Shown piece by piece: positions 1 to 8,448 of a stretch of 50,196 nt of DNA (within the stretch, counting starts at the first letter, position 1; each line of letters starts with the position of its first letter). Under the pieces are notes generated by a model. The model was not told where the DNA came from. It did no database searches and was given only the letters and a program-made list of their open reading frames with translations. Made by a program: the position numbers and the translations under genes. This stretch comes from an uncultured Saccharospirillaceae bacterium (GTDB lineage: Bacteria > Bacteroidota > Bacteroidia > Flavobacteriales_D > CAJJDF01): assembly GCA_950054195.1 (NCBI GenBank), contig CATLPG010000019.1, positions 1 through 50,196 of the forward strand, read 5' to 3'.

Positions 1-815
1 ATCAAATGGAGCAGTTCTATGATCAGATTAATGAAGAGCTTGATGCGTTACAATTAGGAATTAATCATGAGCAACAACACCAAGAATTATTGACTTATGA
101 TCTAAAAAAAATAGGCTCATTGGCTGGAAAAGACATGAAGCTAGTTGATGGAATCAAAAATGAAGAAGATGAGCTAACCTTTCTCTCTGTATCAGAAGGT
201 GTTTATGATATCGGATTTTGTGATGAGGGTTTTTGTTACGATAACGAACTAGGTAAGCATAAAACCTATATTCACCCTTTTGAAATAGCGTCTAGGTTAG
301 TTACTAATGGTGAATACCTTGAATTCATTGAGGCTGGTGGATATAAAGATTTTAATTTATGGCATTCAGATGGATGGGATTTTATAAATAAGCATAAAAT
401 TAAAGCGCCATATTATTGGAAAAAAGTGGATGGTGAGTGGAAAGAGTATACGCTAAAAGGATTAGAATCTATTGATAAACAAAAACCAGTGAACCATGTA
501 AGCTTTTATGAAGCTTTTGCCTATGCTAGTTGGAAAGGAATGCGTTTACCTACAGAGTTTGAGTGGGAGGTAGCAAATGATAAATTTTCTTGGGGAAACC
601 TGTGGGAGTGGACTAATAGTGCTTACTTACCTTATCCAAATTACAAGAAAGCTGAAGGAGCTATTGGAGAATATAACGGTAAGTTTATGGTAAACTGTCA
701 TGTATTGAGAGGTGCGTCTTTTGTAACGCCAAAAGCACATAGTAGATATACCTACAGAAACTTCTTTTATCCTTCATCTCGCTGGCAGTTTTCAGGAATA
801 CGATTAGCAAAGTAA
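1..815 (+). CDS. egtB: Ergothioneine biosynthesis sulfoxide synthase EgtB, 5'-partial
   Basis: This is the C-terminal part of EgtB, the non-haem iron enzyme that uses O2 to join a thiol donor to trimethyl-histidine (hercynine). The frame is open to the left edge, so the gene begins outside the window; the ATG at 6 is internal. Counting from that Met, the end of the DinB-like domain carries HEQQHQE (His21, His25), two of the three iron ligands; the third should lie upstream. The rest is an FGE-sulfatase fold ending in the conserved WGNLWEWT, GEYNGKFM, TYRNFF and RWQFSGIRLA blocks. egtD follows 6 bases later, so the pair is probably one operon. RGAS stands where many homologues have RGGS. Whether the donor is cysteine or gamma-glutamylcysteine cannot be told here. 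Confidence 0.93.
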   Translation, partial: QMEQFYDQINEELDALQLGINHEQQHQELLTYDLKKIGSLAGKDMKLVDGIKNEEDELTFLSVSEGVYDIGFCDEGFCYDNELGKHKTYIHPFEIASRLVTNGEYLEFIEAGGYKDFNLWHSDGWDFINKHKIKAPYYWKKVDGEWKEYTLKGLESIDKQKPVNHVSFYEAFAYASWKGMRLPTEFEWEVANDKFSWGNLWEWTNSAYLPYPNYKKAEGAIGEYNGKFMVNCHVLRGASFVTPKAHSRYTYRNFFYPSSRWQFSGIRLAK

Positions 816-821
816 ACGTTT

Positions 822-1760
822 ATGGCTGATTTTTTAAATGATTTTATAGAAGGTCTAGAAGATCATCCCAAAAGGATATCTTCTAAGTATTTATATGATG
901 ATGTTGGGAGCGCAATTTTCCAAGAAATCATGCATATGCCTAGCTATTACCTAACAGATTGCGAGCTTGAGATATTTAAAACGCAATCGAAACAAATAGT
1001 AGAGCAAATTACCTGGAAAGAAAAGTTTAAAGTTATTGAATTAGGAGCAGGTGACGGGTCTAAAACTTCCTATCTTATCAAACAACTCATTGAGGCTGAT
1101 CTAAATTTTGAGTTTAAGCCGATAGATATCTCTGAGGCAGCTAATACTGAATTGTGTTCAAACTTAAAAAAACAATTTCCAACCTTAGAGGTTACACCTG
1201 AAACAGGAGATTATTTTAAAATTCTTAAAGACCAAAAATTTTCAGATGCACCTATTTTACTGCTATTTTTAGGAGGTAATATAGGTAATTATGGAAAAAA
1301 AGACGCTATAAATCTTTTACGCTTATTTAGTAATAATTTAAAGTCTGGAGATCTCCTTTTATTAGGAGCAGATCTGATGAAAAATCCATTGATTATTCAT
1401 CAAGCATATCAAGATTCGTTTGGAATTACTAAAAGATTTAATCTTAATTTGTTAAATAGAGCAAATCGTGAATTAGGAGCTGATTTTCAATTAGATTATT
1501 TTGATTTCTATTGCTATTACAATCCTGAAAATGGAGACCTTAGGAGTTATTTAATTAGTCTTCGAGACCAAAAGGTATTTATTGAAAAAGCCAATAAAAC
1601 AATTCATTTTAAATGGAATGAAATCATTTGGACAGAACGTTCAAGGAAATATAGTCTTGATGATTTAATTGAAATGGGTGAACAAGGAGGCTTTAAGTCA
1701 GTAAAGCAATTTTTAGACTGCAAGCATTATTTTACAGATAATTTATTCATTAAGAGTTAA
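822..1760 (+). CDS. egtD: L-histidine N(alpha)-methyltransferase EgtD
   Basis: EgtD uses three SAM molecules to trimethylate the alpha-amino group of histidine, giving hercynine, the substrate of EgtB. The 312-residue length fits the family. Visible family blocks are KYLYDDVGSAIFQEI near the N-terminus, the SAM-binding loop ELGAGDGSKT (GAGDG at 75-79), the FLGGNIGNY block that includes the family's substrate-binding Asn, and the C-terminal WTERSRKYS segment matching the family's Glu/Ser substrate contacts. It starts 6 bases after egtB, so the two are likely co-transcribed. Its last 18 bases overlap the 3' end of the opposing gene. No gamma-glutamylcysteine ligase or EgtE-type lyase lies next to it. 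Confidence 0.93.
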   Translation: MADFLNDFIEGLEDHPKRISSKYLYDDVGSAIFQEIMHMPSYYLTDCELEIFKTQSKQIVEQITWKEKFKVIELGAGDGSKTSYLIKQLIEADLNFEFKPIDISEAANTELCSNLKKQFPTLEVTPETGDYFKILKDQKFSDAPILLLFLGGNIGNYGKKDAINLLRLFSNNLKSGDLLLLGADLMKNPLIIHQAYQDSFGITKRFNLNLLNRANRELGADFQLDYFDFYCYYNPENGDLRSYLISLRDQKVFIEKANKTIHFKWNEIIWTERSRKYSLDDLIEMGEQGGFKSVKQFLDCKHYFTDNLFIKS

Positions 1761-2978
1761 CTCTTTTGACGATTTAGCTGGCTTGGATAAACTTAAAGTT
1801 ATTAAAAGTCCTAATGATCCATAGGTTAGGGTTTTGAAATGTGTGTAGTATTCTCTGAATTCTCCTAGCCATAATTCTAGATTGATAAGAACAACTGACA
1901 CAATCAATAGAGCGACTACATATTTTTTTTGATGCAAGTTTACATAGGTCAAAATGTAATAAATTGCAGGAAGTAATAAAACAAAGTTGTAAGGTCTTTG
2001 CTGGGGGAAAATTAAAGGAATAACTAAAAACAAGTAACTGATTTCCCATGCAAAATACCTTTTGTCTTTAGCTTGTTTAAATGGTAATGTTCTTATAAAA
2101 TAAAGAGTGAATGATATCAATACAACTTTTGCAGTACAGATGATAATATAAACATTTTCTTTACTTAATTCAATTATGTGATTTCTTACAGGAACAGCTT
2201 CCTTAGGCAGGTCTACAATGAATAAACTAGAAATCAATGTTCCAATTCCATGATTGTTTTCCATTTCAATTTCCAATAAATAATCCCATTCATTTTTTGA
2301 AATTTGACTGATCCATCCTTTCCATAATTGATTGACATATTCAATATCAAAAATAAGATACGTAGCTGAAATAGATAAAAAAGCAAAGGCTCCACTGTAA
2401 ATAACAGGTTTAAATTTACCTCTGTAAAGAAAGTAGGGGATAAGTACGATGGTATATAGCTTTATAAATAATCCAAAGGCAATAAGGAAACCAGCAAATA
2501 ACTGTTTATTCTTGATTTTTTCTTGGTAAATGCTTTCTAATCCTAAATACATCGTTACGATAGTAAATTGCTGAAAATGAAAATGACTATATATAGGAAA
2601 ACTTAAACAAAAAACAGAAAGCCAAAAAAATTTAATCTGTAGACGATTTTTTGCTCTTGATGTTATGAAAAAATCAATAATGACCAAAGATCTAATGATT
2701 GCTGCAATACTTACACAGCCAAAAATAATTGCTGCTATTTTGGCGGAAAAAAAGGTGAACGGAACCATTAGGTAGGTTAAGACAGGCGAACCAAAATACC
2801 AAAACAAGCCATCTACATAAAGTTTTTGATAAATATTTTCACCATTTAAAAAATCAGTAGAAGCTTCGTAATAGAATCCGAAATCTCCAACACGATGATA
2901 TTCTGCCAATAAAAAAACAAAAAGAAGAGCTCCCAGTAAGAAGTAATGAAACTTTATATCTTTTATGTTGATTTTCAT
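1743..2978 (-). CDS. GT87-like (DUF2029) polytopic glycosyltransferase
   Basis: A 411-residue integral membrane protein with about ten hydrophobic segments. The N-terminal pattern, a membrane helix followed by GDFGFYYEAS, LNGENIYQ and YFGSPVLTYL, is typical of GT87/DUF2029 enzymes, GT-C-fold transferases that use polyprenyl-phosphate sugars at the outer face of the cytoplasmic membrane. The Asp in GDFGFYY is the expected catalytic or metal residue of this class (family knowledge, not shown here). Acceptor and sugar are unknown. The C-terminus is basic (SLSKPAKSSKE). It converges on egtD with an 18-base overlap and stands apart from the next minus-strand gene. Confidence 0.7.
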   Translation of the reverse strand: MKINIKDIKFHYFLLGALLFVFLLAEYHRVGDFGFYYEASTDFLNGENIYQKLYVDGLFWYFGSPVLTYLMVPFTFFSAKIAAIIFGCVSIAAIIRSLVIIDFFITSRAKNRLQIKFFWLSVFCLSFPIYSHFHFQQFTIVTMYLGLESIYQEKIKNKQLFAGFLIAFGLFIKLYTIVLIPYFLYRGKFKPVIYSGAFAFLSISATYLIFDIEYVNQLWKGWISQISKNEWDYLLEIEMENNHGIGTLISSLFIVDLPKEAVPVRNHIIELSKENVYIIICTAKVVLISFTLYFIRTLPFKQAKDKRYFAWEISYLFLVIPLIFPQQRPYNFVLLLPAIYYILTYVNLHQKKYVVALLIVSVVLINLELWLGEFREYYTHFKTLTYGSLGLLITLSLSKPAKSSKELTLNE

Positions 2979-3026
2979 TTTATTCCACAGTGAAAAGTTG
3001 AGGTTGCATTGCTGATCGTAGATTCA

Positions 3027-3668
3027 TTAATCAATCAAAATTTCATCTTTTCCTTTAAATAAAGATTCGATGTGTGGATAGTTTTGATAAATGTTTTCAA
3101 TAATGAAATCTACTGGGACATCACCAAAGTAACTATAATCCTCTATGTATTCCATAAACTTCCCTCCATTTTTATCAAACTCTTGAAAAAGAGAGTCGTT
3201 TTCACCATCGAATGCTAATGGAGCTACATTGCAATAGTCGCAAAGTTCTTTATTAAATGCAGGAGAGGCTTTAATCCATTTATTATTCAAATAAACTTCA
3301 GCCATGCCGTGAGGTGTAATTTCATTTGTTTGAAACTTCTCTTCAAATTTTTCAATACCAATATGGTTTTTAACCTTTGCTAATCGCAGCCTAGCAGGAA
3401 TACCTAAAGCCCTCATACAAGCAATAAAAATAATTGATTTTTCAATGCAATTGCCTTTAGTTTGTTTGCTAATTAAGCTAGCCTTATAATGTTCATCTTT
3501 AAGTCCTACACGGTATGGGTAATATCGGTAGCCGTCACGTATTTTTAAATAAACTTGCTTTGCTAGTTCTTTTTTAGATGAATTTTTGTCTTTAAAAGGA
3601 GCAATTATCTCTTGGATTTCGTCCGAATGATAATCAATAAATACGGTTTCTTTTAAAAAATCTTCCAT
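3027..3668 (-). CDS. Transglutaminase-like superfamily protein
   Basis: A 213-residue soluble protein without a signal peptide, carrying the transglutaminase/protease core: Cys74 in KGNCIEKS, then RALGIPARLR, then His120 in TPHGMAEVYL. The third triad position, usually Asp in a 'DPT' context, is here KASPAFN, a variant I recall from a bacterial subfamily that also has the later AFDGENDS and MEYIEDY blocks seen in this protein. The substrate is unknown; peptidase, transglutaminase or amidase activity are all possible. It is followed on the same strand by a phosphopantetheinyl transferase 55 bases away in the upstream direction, perhaps by chance. Confidence 0.78.
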   Translation of the reverse strand: MEDFLKETVFIDYHSDEIQEIIAPFKDKNSSKKELAKQVYLKIRDGYRYYPYRVGLKDEHYKASLISKQTKGNCIEKSIIFIACMRALGIPARLRLAKVKNHIGIEKFEEKFQTNEITPHGMAEVYLNNKWIKASPAFNKELCDYCNVAPLAFDGENDSLFQEFDKNGGKFMEYIEDYSYFGDVPVDFIIENIYQNYPHIESLFKGKDEILID

Positions 3669-3723
3669 GTGTAAGGTTAATCGCTAAAGTTATAAATTTT
3701 TAAAGTATTAACATTAAATACTG

Positions 3724-4332
3724 CTACTCAATAAACCAAGTTAAAATAAACTCATTAAAGAGGAATAACCCAGTTTTGAAAGGAATCTTTTTGTTAGGAT
3801 AAACAATTTCTCCTGTAACAGTATCAGGATTTACTTGTTTAATAATTAATTGCTTTTTAAATTCTAATTTATCTTCAGAATATGCTTTGTACAATGTTTC
3901 TTTTACCGACCATAGTATATTTAACGTAGTTAATTTGTCGATACCTGGTAATAAGAATTCTTCCTCATTTAAAAATTTATGTTTTACACGATCAACGGTT
4001 TTAGAAATGTATTGAACATCGATTCCTGTTTTTTTTCCTTCTTCTTGGAGCATAATAAATACAAGCTCTTTTGAGTTTGTAATAGAAATCTCTTTTTTGC
4101 TACCTTTTAATAGAGGGCGCTTCTCAAAATAATGAATATGGCAACCTGGAAGTTGTTCTTGCAACAGAATACGGCTAACCATTAATTCTTTCTTGCGGTG
4201 AGGTCGGTTTCTAGCTTCTACTAAGTCAGCTTCATAGTTGTCTAAATGAACCAACTTAATTAAATCATTTACAGATTCTTTTATTTCCCAAGAAAATATA
4301 GAAGGATGATCAATTATTTTGACTTTAGGCAT
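3724..4332 (-). CDS. 4'-phosphopantetheinyl transferase superfamily protein
   Basis: This 202-residue protein resembles enzymes that move the phosphopantetheine arm of coenzyme A onto a serine of acyl or peptidyl carrier proteins. The magnesium-binding motif is present as GIDVQ (Asp105) and the second motif as NILWSVKETLYK (Glu145, Lys149), separated by the usual basic VKHKFLNEEE stretch. Two positions deviate from the common pattern: Gln follows where GID-x-E is usual, and ITNS replaces the more common 'SHS'. The overall form is closest to the Sfp/EntD-like group with a degenerate N-terminal half. It is divergent from ahcY, with 75 bases between. No carrier protein or synthase gene is nearby, so the target is unknown. 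Confidence 0.8.
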   Translation of the reverse strand: MPKVKIIDHPSIFSWEIKESVNDLIKLVHLDNYEADLVEARNRPHRKKELMVSRILLQEQLPGCHIHYFEKRPLLKGSKKEISITNSKELVFIMLQEEGKKTGIDVQYISKTVDRVKHKFLNEEEFLLPGIDKLTTLNILWSVKETLYKAYSEDKLEFKKQLIIKQVNPDTVTGEIVYPNKKIPFKTGLFLFNEFILTWFIE

Positions 4333-4349
4333 TTAGTTTTATGAATAAG

Positions 4350-4380
4350 TTGATTAAGTCTAAAACTAGCATTATCTTTA
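4350..4380 (+). promoter_or_regulatory. Candidate ahcY promoter
   Basis: TTG at 4350-4352 and TATCTTTA at 4373-4380 are 20 bases apart, matching the Bacteroidota pattern TTG-N(17-23)-TAnnTTTG with one mismatch at the last base. The ahcY start codon lies 28 bases downstream. The function is inferred from the motif and its position only. Confidence 0.45.
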
Positions 4381-4407
4381 TAAAGAATAAATATTTAAAA
4401 CAAAAAA

Positions 4408-5724
4408 ATGAGCGAAGTGCAAAACAACACGTTACCTTACAAAGTAAAAGATATTTCTTTGGCAGATTGGGGGAGAAAGGAAATTAGACTAGCTGAAGCA
4501 GAAATGCCAGGTTTAATGTCTATCAGAGAGGAGTACAAAGATGAGCAACCTTTAAAAGGAGCTAGAATTGCAGGTTGTTTACATATGACTATCCAAACAG
4601 CTGTATTAATAGAAACATTAACAGCACTAGGAGCTGAAGTTACTTGGTCTTCTTGTAATATTTTCTCTACACAGGATCAAGCTGCTGCTGCTATCGCTGC
4701 TACAGGTGTTCCTGTTTATGCTTGGAAAGGGATGAACGAAGAAGAGTTTGATTGGTGTATCGAGCAAACATTATTTGCTTTTGAAGGTGGTAAGCCACTA
4801 AACATGATTCTTGATGATGGTGGAGATTTAACAAACATGGTATTTGATAAATATCCAGAGTTATGTGCTAACATCAAAGGATTATCAGAAGAAACTACAA
4901 CTGGTGTTCACCGTTTATACGAGAGAGTTAAAAATGGAACATTAGTAATGCCAGCTATCAACGTAAACGATTCTGTTACTAAATCTAAATTTGATAACAA
5001 ATACGGATGTAAAGAATCTTTGGTTGATGCAATCAGAAGAGCTACAGATACAATGATGGCAGGTAAAGTTGCTGTTGTTGCTGGATACGGAGATGTAGGT
5101 AAAGGTTCTGCTGCTTCTTTAAGAGGTGCAGGAGCTAGAGTTATCGTTACAGAAATTGATCCAATTTGTGCGTTACAAGCTGCTATGGATGGTTTTGAAG
5201 TTAAAAAGCTAGAGTCTGTTATCGGACAAGTAGATATTGTTGTAACAACAACAGGAAATAAAGACATCGTAGTTGGTCGTCATTTTGAAGCAATGAAAGA
5301 CAAAACAATCGTTTGTAACATTGGTCACTTTGATAATGAAATTGATGTTGCTTGGTTAGAAAACAATTTTGGTAGTACTAAAGTTAATGTTAAGCCTCAA
5401 GTAGACATTTTCAATGTAAATGGTAATGATATTATCTTATTAGCTGAAGGTCGTTTAGTAAATCTTGGTTGTGCAACTGGTCACCCATCATTTGTAATGA
5501 GTAATTCATTTACTAACCAAACTTTAGCTCAAATCGAACTTTGGAAGAATTCTGATAAGTACGAGAATGATGTTTACATGTTACCAAAACACCTTGATGA
5601 AAAAGTAGCTAAATTACACTTAGCAAAAATTGGTGTAGAGTTAACAGAACTTACAACTGATCAAGCAGAATATATTGGAGTAACGGTTGATGGACCTTAC
5701 AAGCCAGAACATTACAGATATTAA
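4408..5724 (+). CDS. ahcY: Adenosylhomocysteinase
   Basis: This cytosolic NAD-dependent enzyme splits S-adenosylhomocysteine into adenosine and homocysteine, relieving product inhibition of methyltransferases such as EgtD. The 438-residue length is normal. Recognisable parts are the N-terminal substrate domain ([32 protein letters not shown]), the catalytic region with [13 protein letters not shown], the NAD-binding [10 protein letters not shown] loop starting near residue 226, and the C-terminal YKPEHYRY that closes over the cofactor. The gene uses a narrow set of codons (many GGT, GCT, AAC, TAC) compared with its neighbours, as expected for high expression. It has its own candidate promoter and a strong terminator, so it is probably transcribed alone. 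Confidence 0.98.
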   Translation: MSEVQNNTLPYKVKDISLADWGRKEIRLAEAEMPGLMSIREEYKDEQPLKGARIAGCLHMTIQTAVLIETLTALGAEVTWSSCNIFSTQDQAAAAIAATGVPVYAWKGMNEEEFDWCIEQTLFAFEGGKPLNMILDDGGDLTNMVFDKYPELCANIKGLSEETTTGVHRLYERVKNGTLVMPAINVNDSVTKSKFDNKYGCKESLVDAIRRATDTMMAGKVAVVAGYGDVGKGSAASLRGAGARVIVTEIDPICALQAAMDGFEVKKLESVIGQVDIVVTTTGNKDIVVGRHFEAMKDKTIVCNIGHFDNEIDVAWLENNFGSTKVNVKPQVDIFNVNGNDIILLAEGRLVNLGCATGHPSFVMSNSFTNQTLAQIELWKNSDKYENDVYMLPKHLDEKVAKLHLAKIGVELTELTTDQAEYIGVTVDGPYKPEHYRY

Positions 5725-5784
5725 TTAAGTTTTATGCATATTCTTATAATAGGATAAGCGTTAATTTTAGTTTAAAAATTAGTT

Positions 5785-5813
5785 AAGCGACCCAAAAAAG
5801 GGTCGCTTTTTTT
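5785..5813 (+). terminator. Rho-independent terminator after ahcY
   Basis: A perfect 9-bp stem (AAGCGACCC / GGGTCGCTT) with a six-A loop runs straight into a seven-base T tract. It begins 61 bases after the ahcY stop codon and ends that transcription unit. Because the stem is flanked by As on the left and Ts on the right it might work weakly in reverse too. Confidence 0.92.
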
Positions 5814-5936
5814 GATAAATACTGTATTTTCGAAAAAAATGGTTTTATAAAATCAGGATATTCATTTATTTGATTTAAGATTTAAACACAACCATTTGAG
5901 ATCAATATTAAAAACAATTTAATTAATTATTTATAG

Positions 5937-6491
5937 ATGAAAAATTTAATGAATCCATGGCATCATGTTTCTCCAGGAGAGAATACTCCTTCAGTAGTTA
6001 CTGGAATAATAGAAATACCACAAAACTCAAGAGCAAAATATGAGTTAGATAAAGAGTCTGGAATGTTAAAGTTGGATCGTGTGATTTATTCATCGATGCA
6101 TTATCCTGCAAACTATGGATTTATTCCTAAAACATACTGCGATGATAAAGATCCTTTAGATATAATGATACTGTCACAAATTAAGATGGTACCGATGTGC
6201 CTAGTTTCTGCAAAAGTAATAGGAGTAATGCGTATGCTTGATGGAGGGGAAATGGACGATAAAATCATTGCAGTTGCCGAACACGATATGAGTGTAAATC
6301 ACTTTAATGATATATCCGAACTCCCTGAACATTTTTTGAAAGAACTTAGAAATTTCTTCGAAGACTACAAAAAGCTTGAAAACAAAACAGTAGAAGTTGA
6401 AGATTTTCAAAGTGCAGCACTAGCTAGAGAAATTATAGCTAAAAGCTTCGAAGATTATAAAAAAGAGTTTGGTGAATTAGCTGTTGTTTAA
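5937..6491 (+). CDS. ppa: Inorganic pyrophosphatase (family I)
   Basis: This soluble enzyme hydrolyses pyrophosphate to two phosphates, pulling biosynthetic reactions forward. The 184-residue length is normal for family I. The signature DKDPLDIM carries metal-binding Asp70, Asp72 and Asp75; other family blocks are [11 protein letters not shown] (Lys34, Glu36) and [12 protein letters not shown]. The segment IIAVAEHD corresponds to the usual 'DdKIIAV' block. It is separated from ahcY by a terminator and a 120-base AT-rich leader in which I find no clear TAnnTTTG promoter. The next gene starts 66 bases later in the same direction and may be read through. Confidence 0.96.
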   Translation: MKNLMNPWHHVSPGENTPSVVTGIIEIPQNSRAKYELDKESGMLKLDRVIYSSMHYPANYGFIPKTYCDDKDPLDIMILSQIKMVPMCLVSAKVIGVMRMLDGGEMDDKIIAVAEHDMSVNHFNDISELPEHFLKELRNFFEDYKKLENKTVEVEDFQSAALAREIIAKSFEDYKKEFGELAVV

Positions 6492-6557
6492 GACTTTCTT
6501 ACAATAACTAGTTTTAGATCATCGTTTATTACAGGTAACCTATTAAAACCGTTAATT

Positions 6558-6974
6558 ATGAAGATCAAATTTAAAAAATTAGTAGTAAGCCTTAGTTTAG
6601 TTATAAGTACTTGCTTGTCATTTAGTCAAGTAGAAGTAGGAGAGGTATTAGTGATTTATCCTTATGTAGGAGAGTATTCAGTAAAAGATAGTTTAATTAA
6701 AATAACTGACTTATTAGAAGTTGAAGGTATAACGGCTATACGCGAAGACGGAGCTGAATTTGAAGTTGTGAGATTTGATTTAACTATACTTGATTCTTCT
6801 AAAGGATATGTTTTAGTTGGAGGTGGTTCTGCCAATTCAAAATTTACTGGTAAGATGAGAAATTTAATAAAACACCTTAAAAAAGGTGATAAGCTTTATG
6901 TAGAAAATATAAAAGTCTTAAATAATGTAGGGAAAAAAATTCCTGTAGGAGGATTATCCTTTAGGGTTATTTAA
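6558..6974 (+). CDS. Secreted protein resembling a lone GldM C-terminal domain
   Basis: A 138-residue protein with a signal peptide (residues 1 to about 23, cleavage near SFSQ) and then one small all-beta-looking domain. The pattern FEVVRFDLTI, then a Gly-rich GGGSANSKFTGKMRNLIKHLKKGDKLYVENIKV, ending in GGLSFRVI, resembles the last beta-sandwich domain of GldM/PorM, the periplasmic arm of the T9SS motor. Full GldM is about 500 residues with an inner-membrane helix; this protein has neither that helix nor the other domains. The relation rests on remembered pattern similarity, so it is tentative. Its 3' end overlaps the opposing oxygenase gene by 21 bases. Confidence 0.55.
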   Translation: MKIKFKKLVVSLSLVISTCLSFSQVEVGEVLVIYPYVGEYSVKDSLIKITDLLEVEGITAIREDGAEFEVVRFDLTILDSSKGYVLVGGGSANSKFTGKMRNLIKHLKKGDKLYVENIKVLNNVGKKIPVGGLSFRVI

Positions 6975-7931
6975 CTCAGGAAAAACCTTTCCAACCTTAT
7001 TCAGAATATATTCACCGTAAGTACCTGATACTTCATCTAAATTTAAGTCATCCCATCGTTTTGATTGGATGGCTTTTTTGTTTGTTAAACTAGAAGTATC
7101 GATAGTTTTTAACTCGCTATCAAAATTTGGGTCAAAAAAGAAAGGGTAGGAGTAACGGTCTTTTCCACTAGTGTTTAATACACGATGTGGAGTAGAAACA
7201 TAATAACCGCCTGTTAGTTTCTCTAGCATATCTCCAATGTTGCAAATAAATGTATTTGGAATATATGGAGCATCAATCCAATGGTTGTTTGATTTGATTT
7301 GTAAACCACCTACCTCATCTTGTTTAAGAATAGTTAATAAACCATAGTCGGTATGCTCTCCCACACCCCAGGGAGCTTGTTTTTTAACGTTTTCACTCAT
7401 AGGAGGATAGTGAAAGATTCGAAATAAAGTAAAAGGGTCACTCGTGAAGTGATTATAAATATAGTTTTTTGGGAGGTCCAAGCTTAAAGAAATAAGCTTC
7501 ATTAATCGGTGACCTAAGCTAGTTAGCTCATCCATGTAGGTTAAAATAATACCTCTCATTTTTGCAGGTGTCTCGGGAAATAGGTTTTTTCCGTGCATGG
7601 GCACTCCTGCTTTAACCTTTGGATGGTTATTAGGTAATTCCTTACCAAAGTAAATGCCTTCTTTGAGGTCTGCCTTACCTGAGGTCAACTCTCCCATAAC
7701 AGGAAAATATCCTCTCCATGCTTTCCCCGCTTTATCCATGCTGATAGTCATTTTCTCATCTTCATCAAGAGAAAAAAAAATGTGAGAAGTTTTTTCAAGT
7801 TCCTGTTGTAAATCTAAAGAAACACCATGATTGGTTACATAAAAAAAGCCATCGAGAATACAAGCCCGATGAATAGAATTAGCTAGTTCTTTTTCATCTT
7901 TTGATGAAAGATCTATTATAGGAATAGACAT
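6954..7931 (-). CDS. Isopenicillin N synthase-like 2-oxoglutarate/Fe(II) dioxygenase
   Basis: A 325-residue cytosolic oxygenase. The N-terminal DIOX_N-type half starts with IPIIDLSS and contains RACILDGFFYVTNHG. The catalytic double-stranded beta helix holds the iron triad His193-x-Asp195 (GEHTDYGLLTIL) and His249 (TPHRVLN), with Arg259-x-Ser261 in the 2-oxoglutarate-anchoring RxS position. The presence of RxS supports 2-oxoglutarate as co-substrate rather than an IPNS-type reaction. Relatives act on amino acids, flavonoids and hormones, so the substrate cannot be named. A small lipoprotein gene ends 5 bases upstream and is probably in the same transcript. Confidence 0.88.
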   Translation of the reverse strand: MSIPIIDLSSKDEKELANSIHRACILDGFFYVTNHGVSLDLQQELEKTSHIFFSLDEDEKMTISMDKAGKAWRGYFPVMGELTSGKADLKEGIYFGKELPNNHPKVKAGVPMHGKNLFPETPAKMRGIILTYMDELTSLGHRLMKLISLSLDLPKNYIYNHFTSDPFTLFRIFHYPPMSENVKKQAPWGVGEHTDYGLLTILKQDEVGGLQIKSNNHWIDAPYIPNTFICNIGDMLEKLTGGYYVSTPHRVLNTSGKDRYSYPFFFDPNFDSELKTIDTSSLTNKKAIQSKRWDDLNLDEVSGTYGEYILNKVGKVFPELNNPKG

Positions 7932-7936
7932 GAGAC

Positions 7937-8398
7937 TTAGTTAAAGAAATAAACAACTCTTTTCTGACTATCTGGAGTACCAATGATATTATTGATATAG
8001 TCTTTTTTAGGGACTAAATCACCACGTTTGATATATCCTTTACCCATTGGCATACAAGCTCCCCATGATCCAGAGGCTTTACAATCTTCTATATTGCTAA
8101 TTTTAACAATCGTATGATCTTCAACCACAATAACTGAAAATGTATATTGTTCCATTTGTTCAATTAAAGATGAAACATTTTCTTTTGTTAAAGTTACTTT
8201 GTCAGCAGCTGTTTCTTCTGCTTCTTGAGCATAGTCAGCAATAGGAGTTTTAGAATCAAATTCTTCTAAAGCAGATATCTTTTTATTAAACGCTTTAACA
8301 ATTTTAGGAGTTGACTCAGTATCATCAGTACTTTTCGTTTCGTTTGAACAAGAAACGAAGAACATGCCTGCTAAGATAAAAGGAAAGAATTTTGTCAT
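7937..8398 (-). CDS. Putative lipoprotein, unknown function
   Basis: A 153-residue protein with a lipoprotein signal (FILAGMFFVSCSNE, lipid-bearing Cys near residue 17) followed by a Ser/Thr/Glu-rich linker typical of exported Bacteroidota lipoproteins. The remainder includes a conserved-looking region with ASGSWGACMPMGKGYIKRG and a C-terminal VVYFFN. Two cysteines in that region (DCKASGSWGACMP) could form a disulfide in the periplasm. I do not recognise the family. It lies 5 bases before the oxygenase gene and 50 bases after rarA on the same strand. Confidence 0.75.
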   Translation of the reverse strand: MTKFFPFILAGMFFVSCSNETKSTDDTESTPKIVKAFNKKISALEEFDSKTPIADYAQEAEETAADKVTLTKENVSSLIEQMEQYTFSVIVVEDHTIVKISNIEDCKASGSWGACMPMGKGYIKRGDLVPKKDYINNIIGTPDSQKRVVYFFN

Positions 8399-8448
8399 TT
8401 TTTTGTTTTTATGAATGTAAGAAAGTCAAATGGATATTTGAAATGATA

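Noticed and set aside
4908-5267. A 119-codon open frame antisense to ahcY
   Set aside because: It is a shadow created by the biased codons of ahcY; it has no start context or family resemblance. The same holds for the antisense frames in yidC, rho, the PD40 genes and others.
5837-5897. Eight-base inverted repeat (AAATGGTT and AACCATTT) before the pyrophosphatase gene
   Set aside because: The arms are about 45 bases apart and short; AT-rich DNA produces such pairs by chance.
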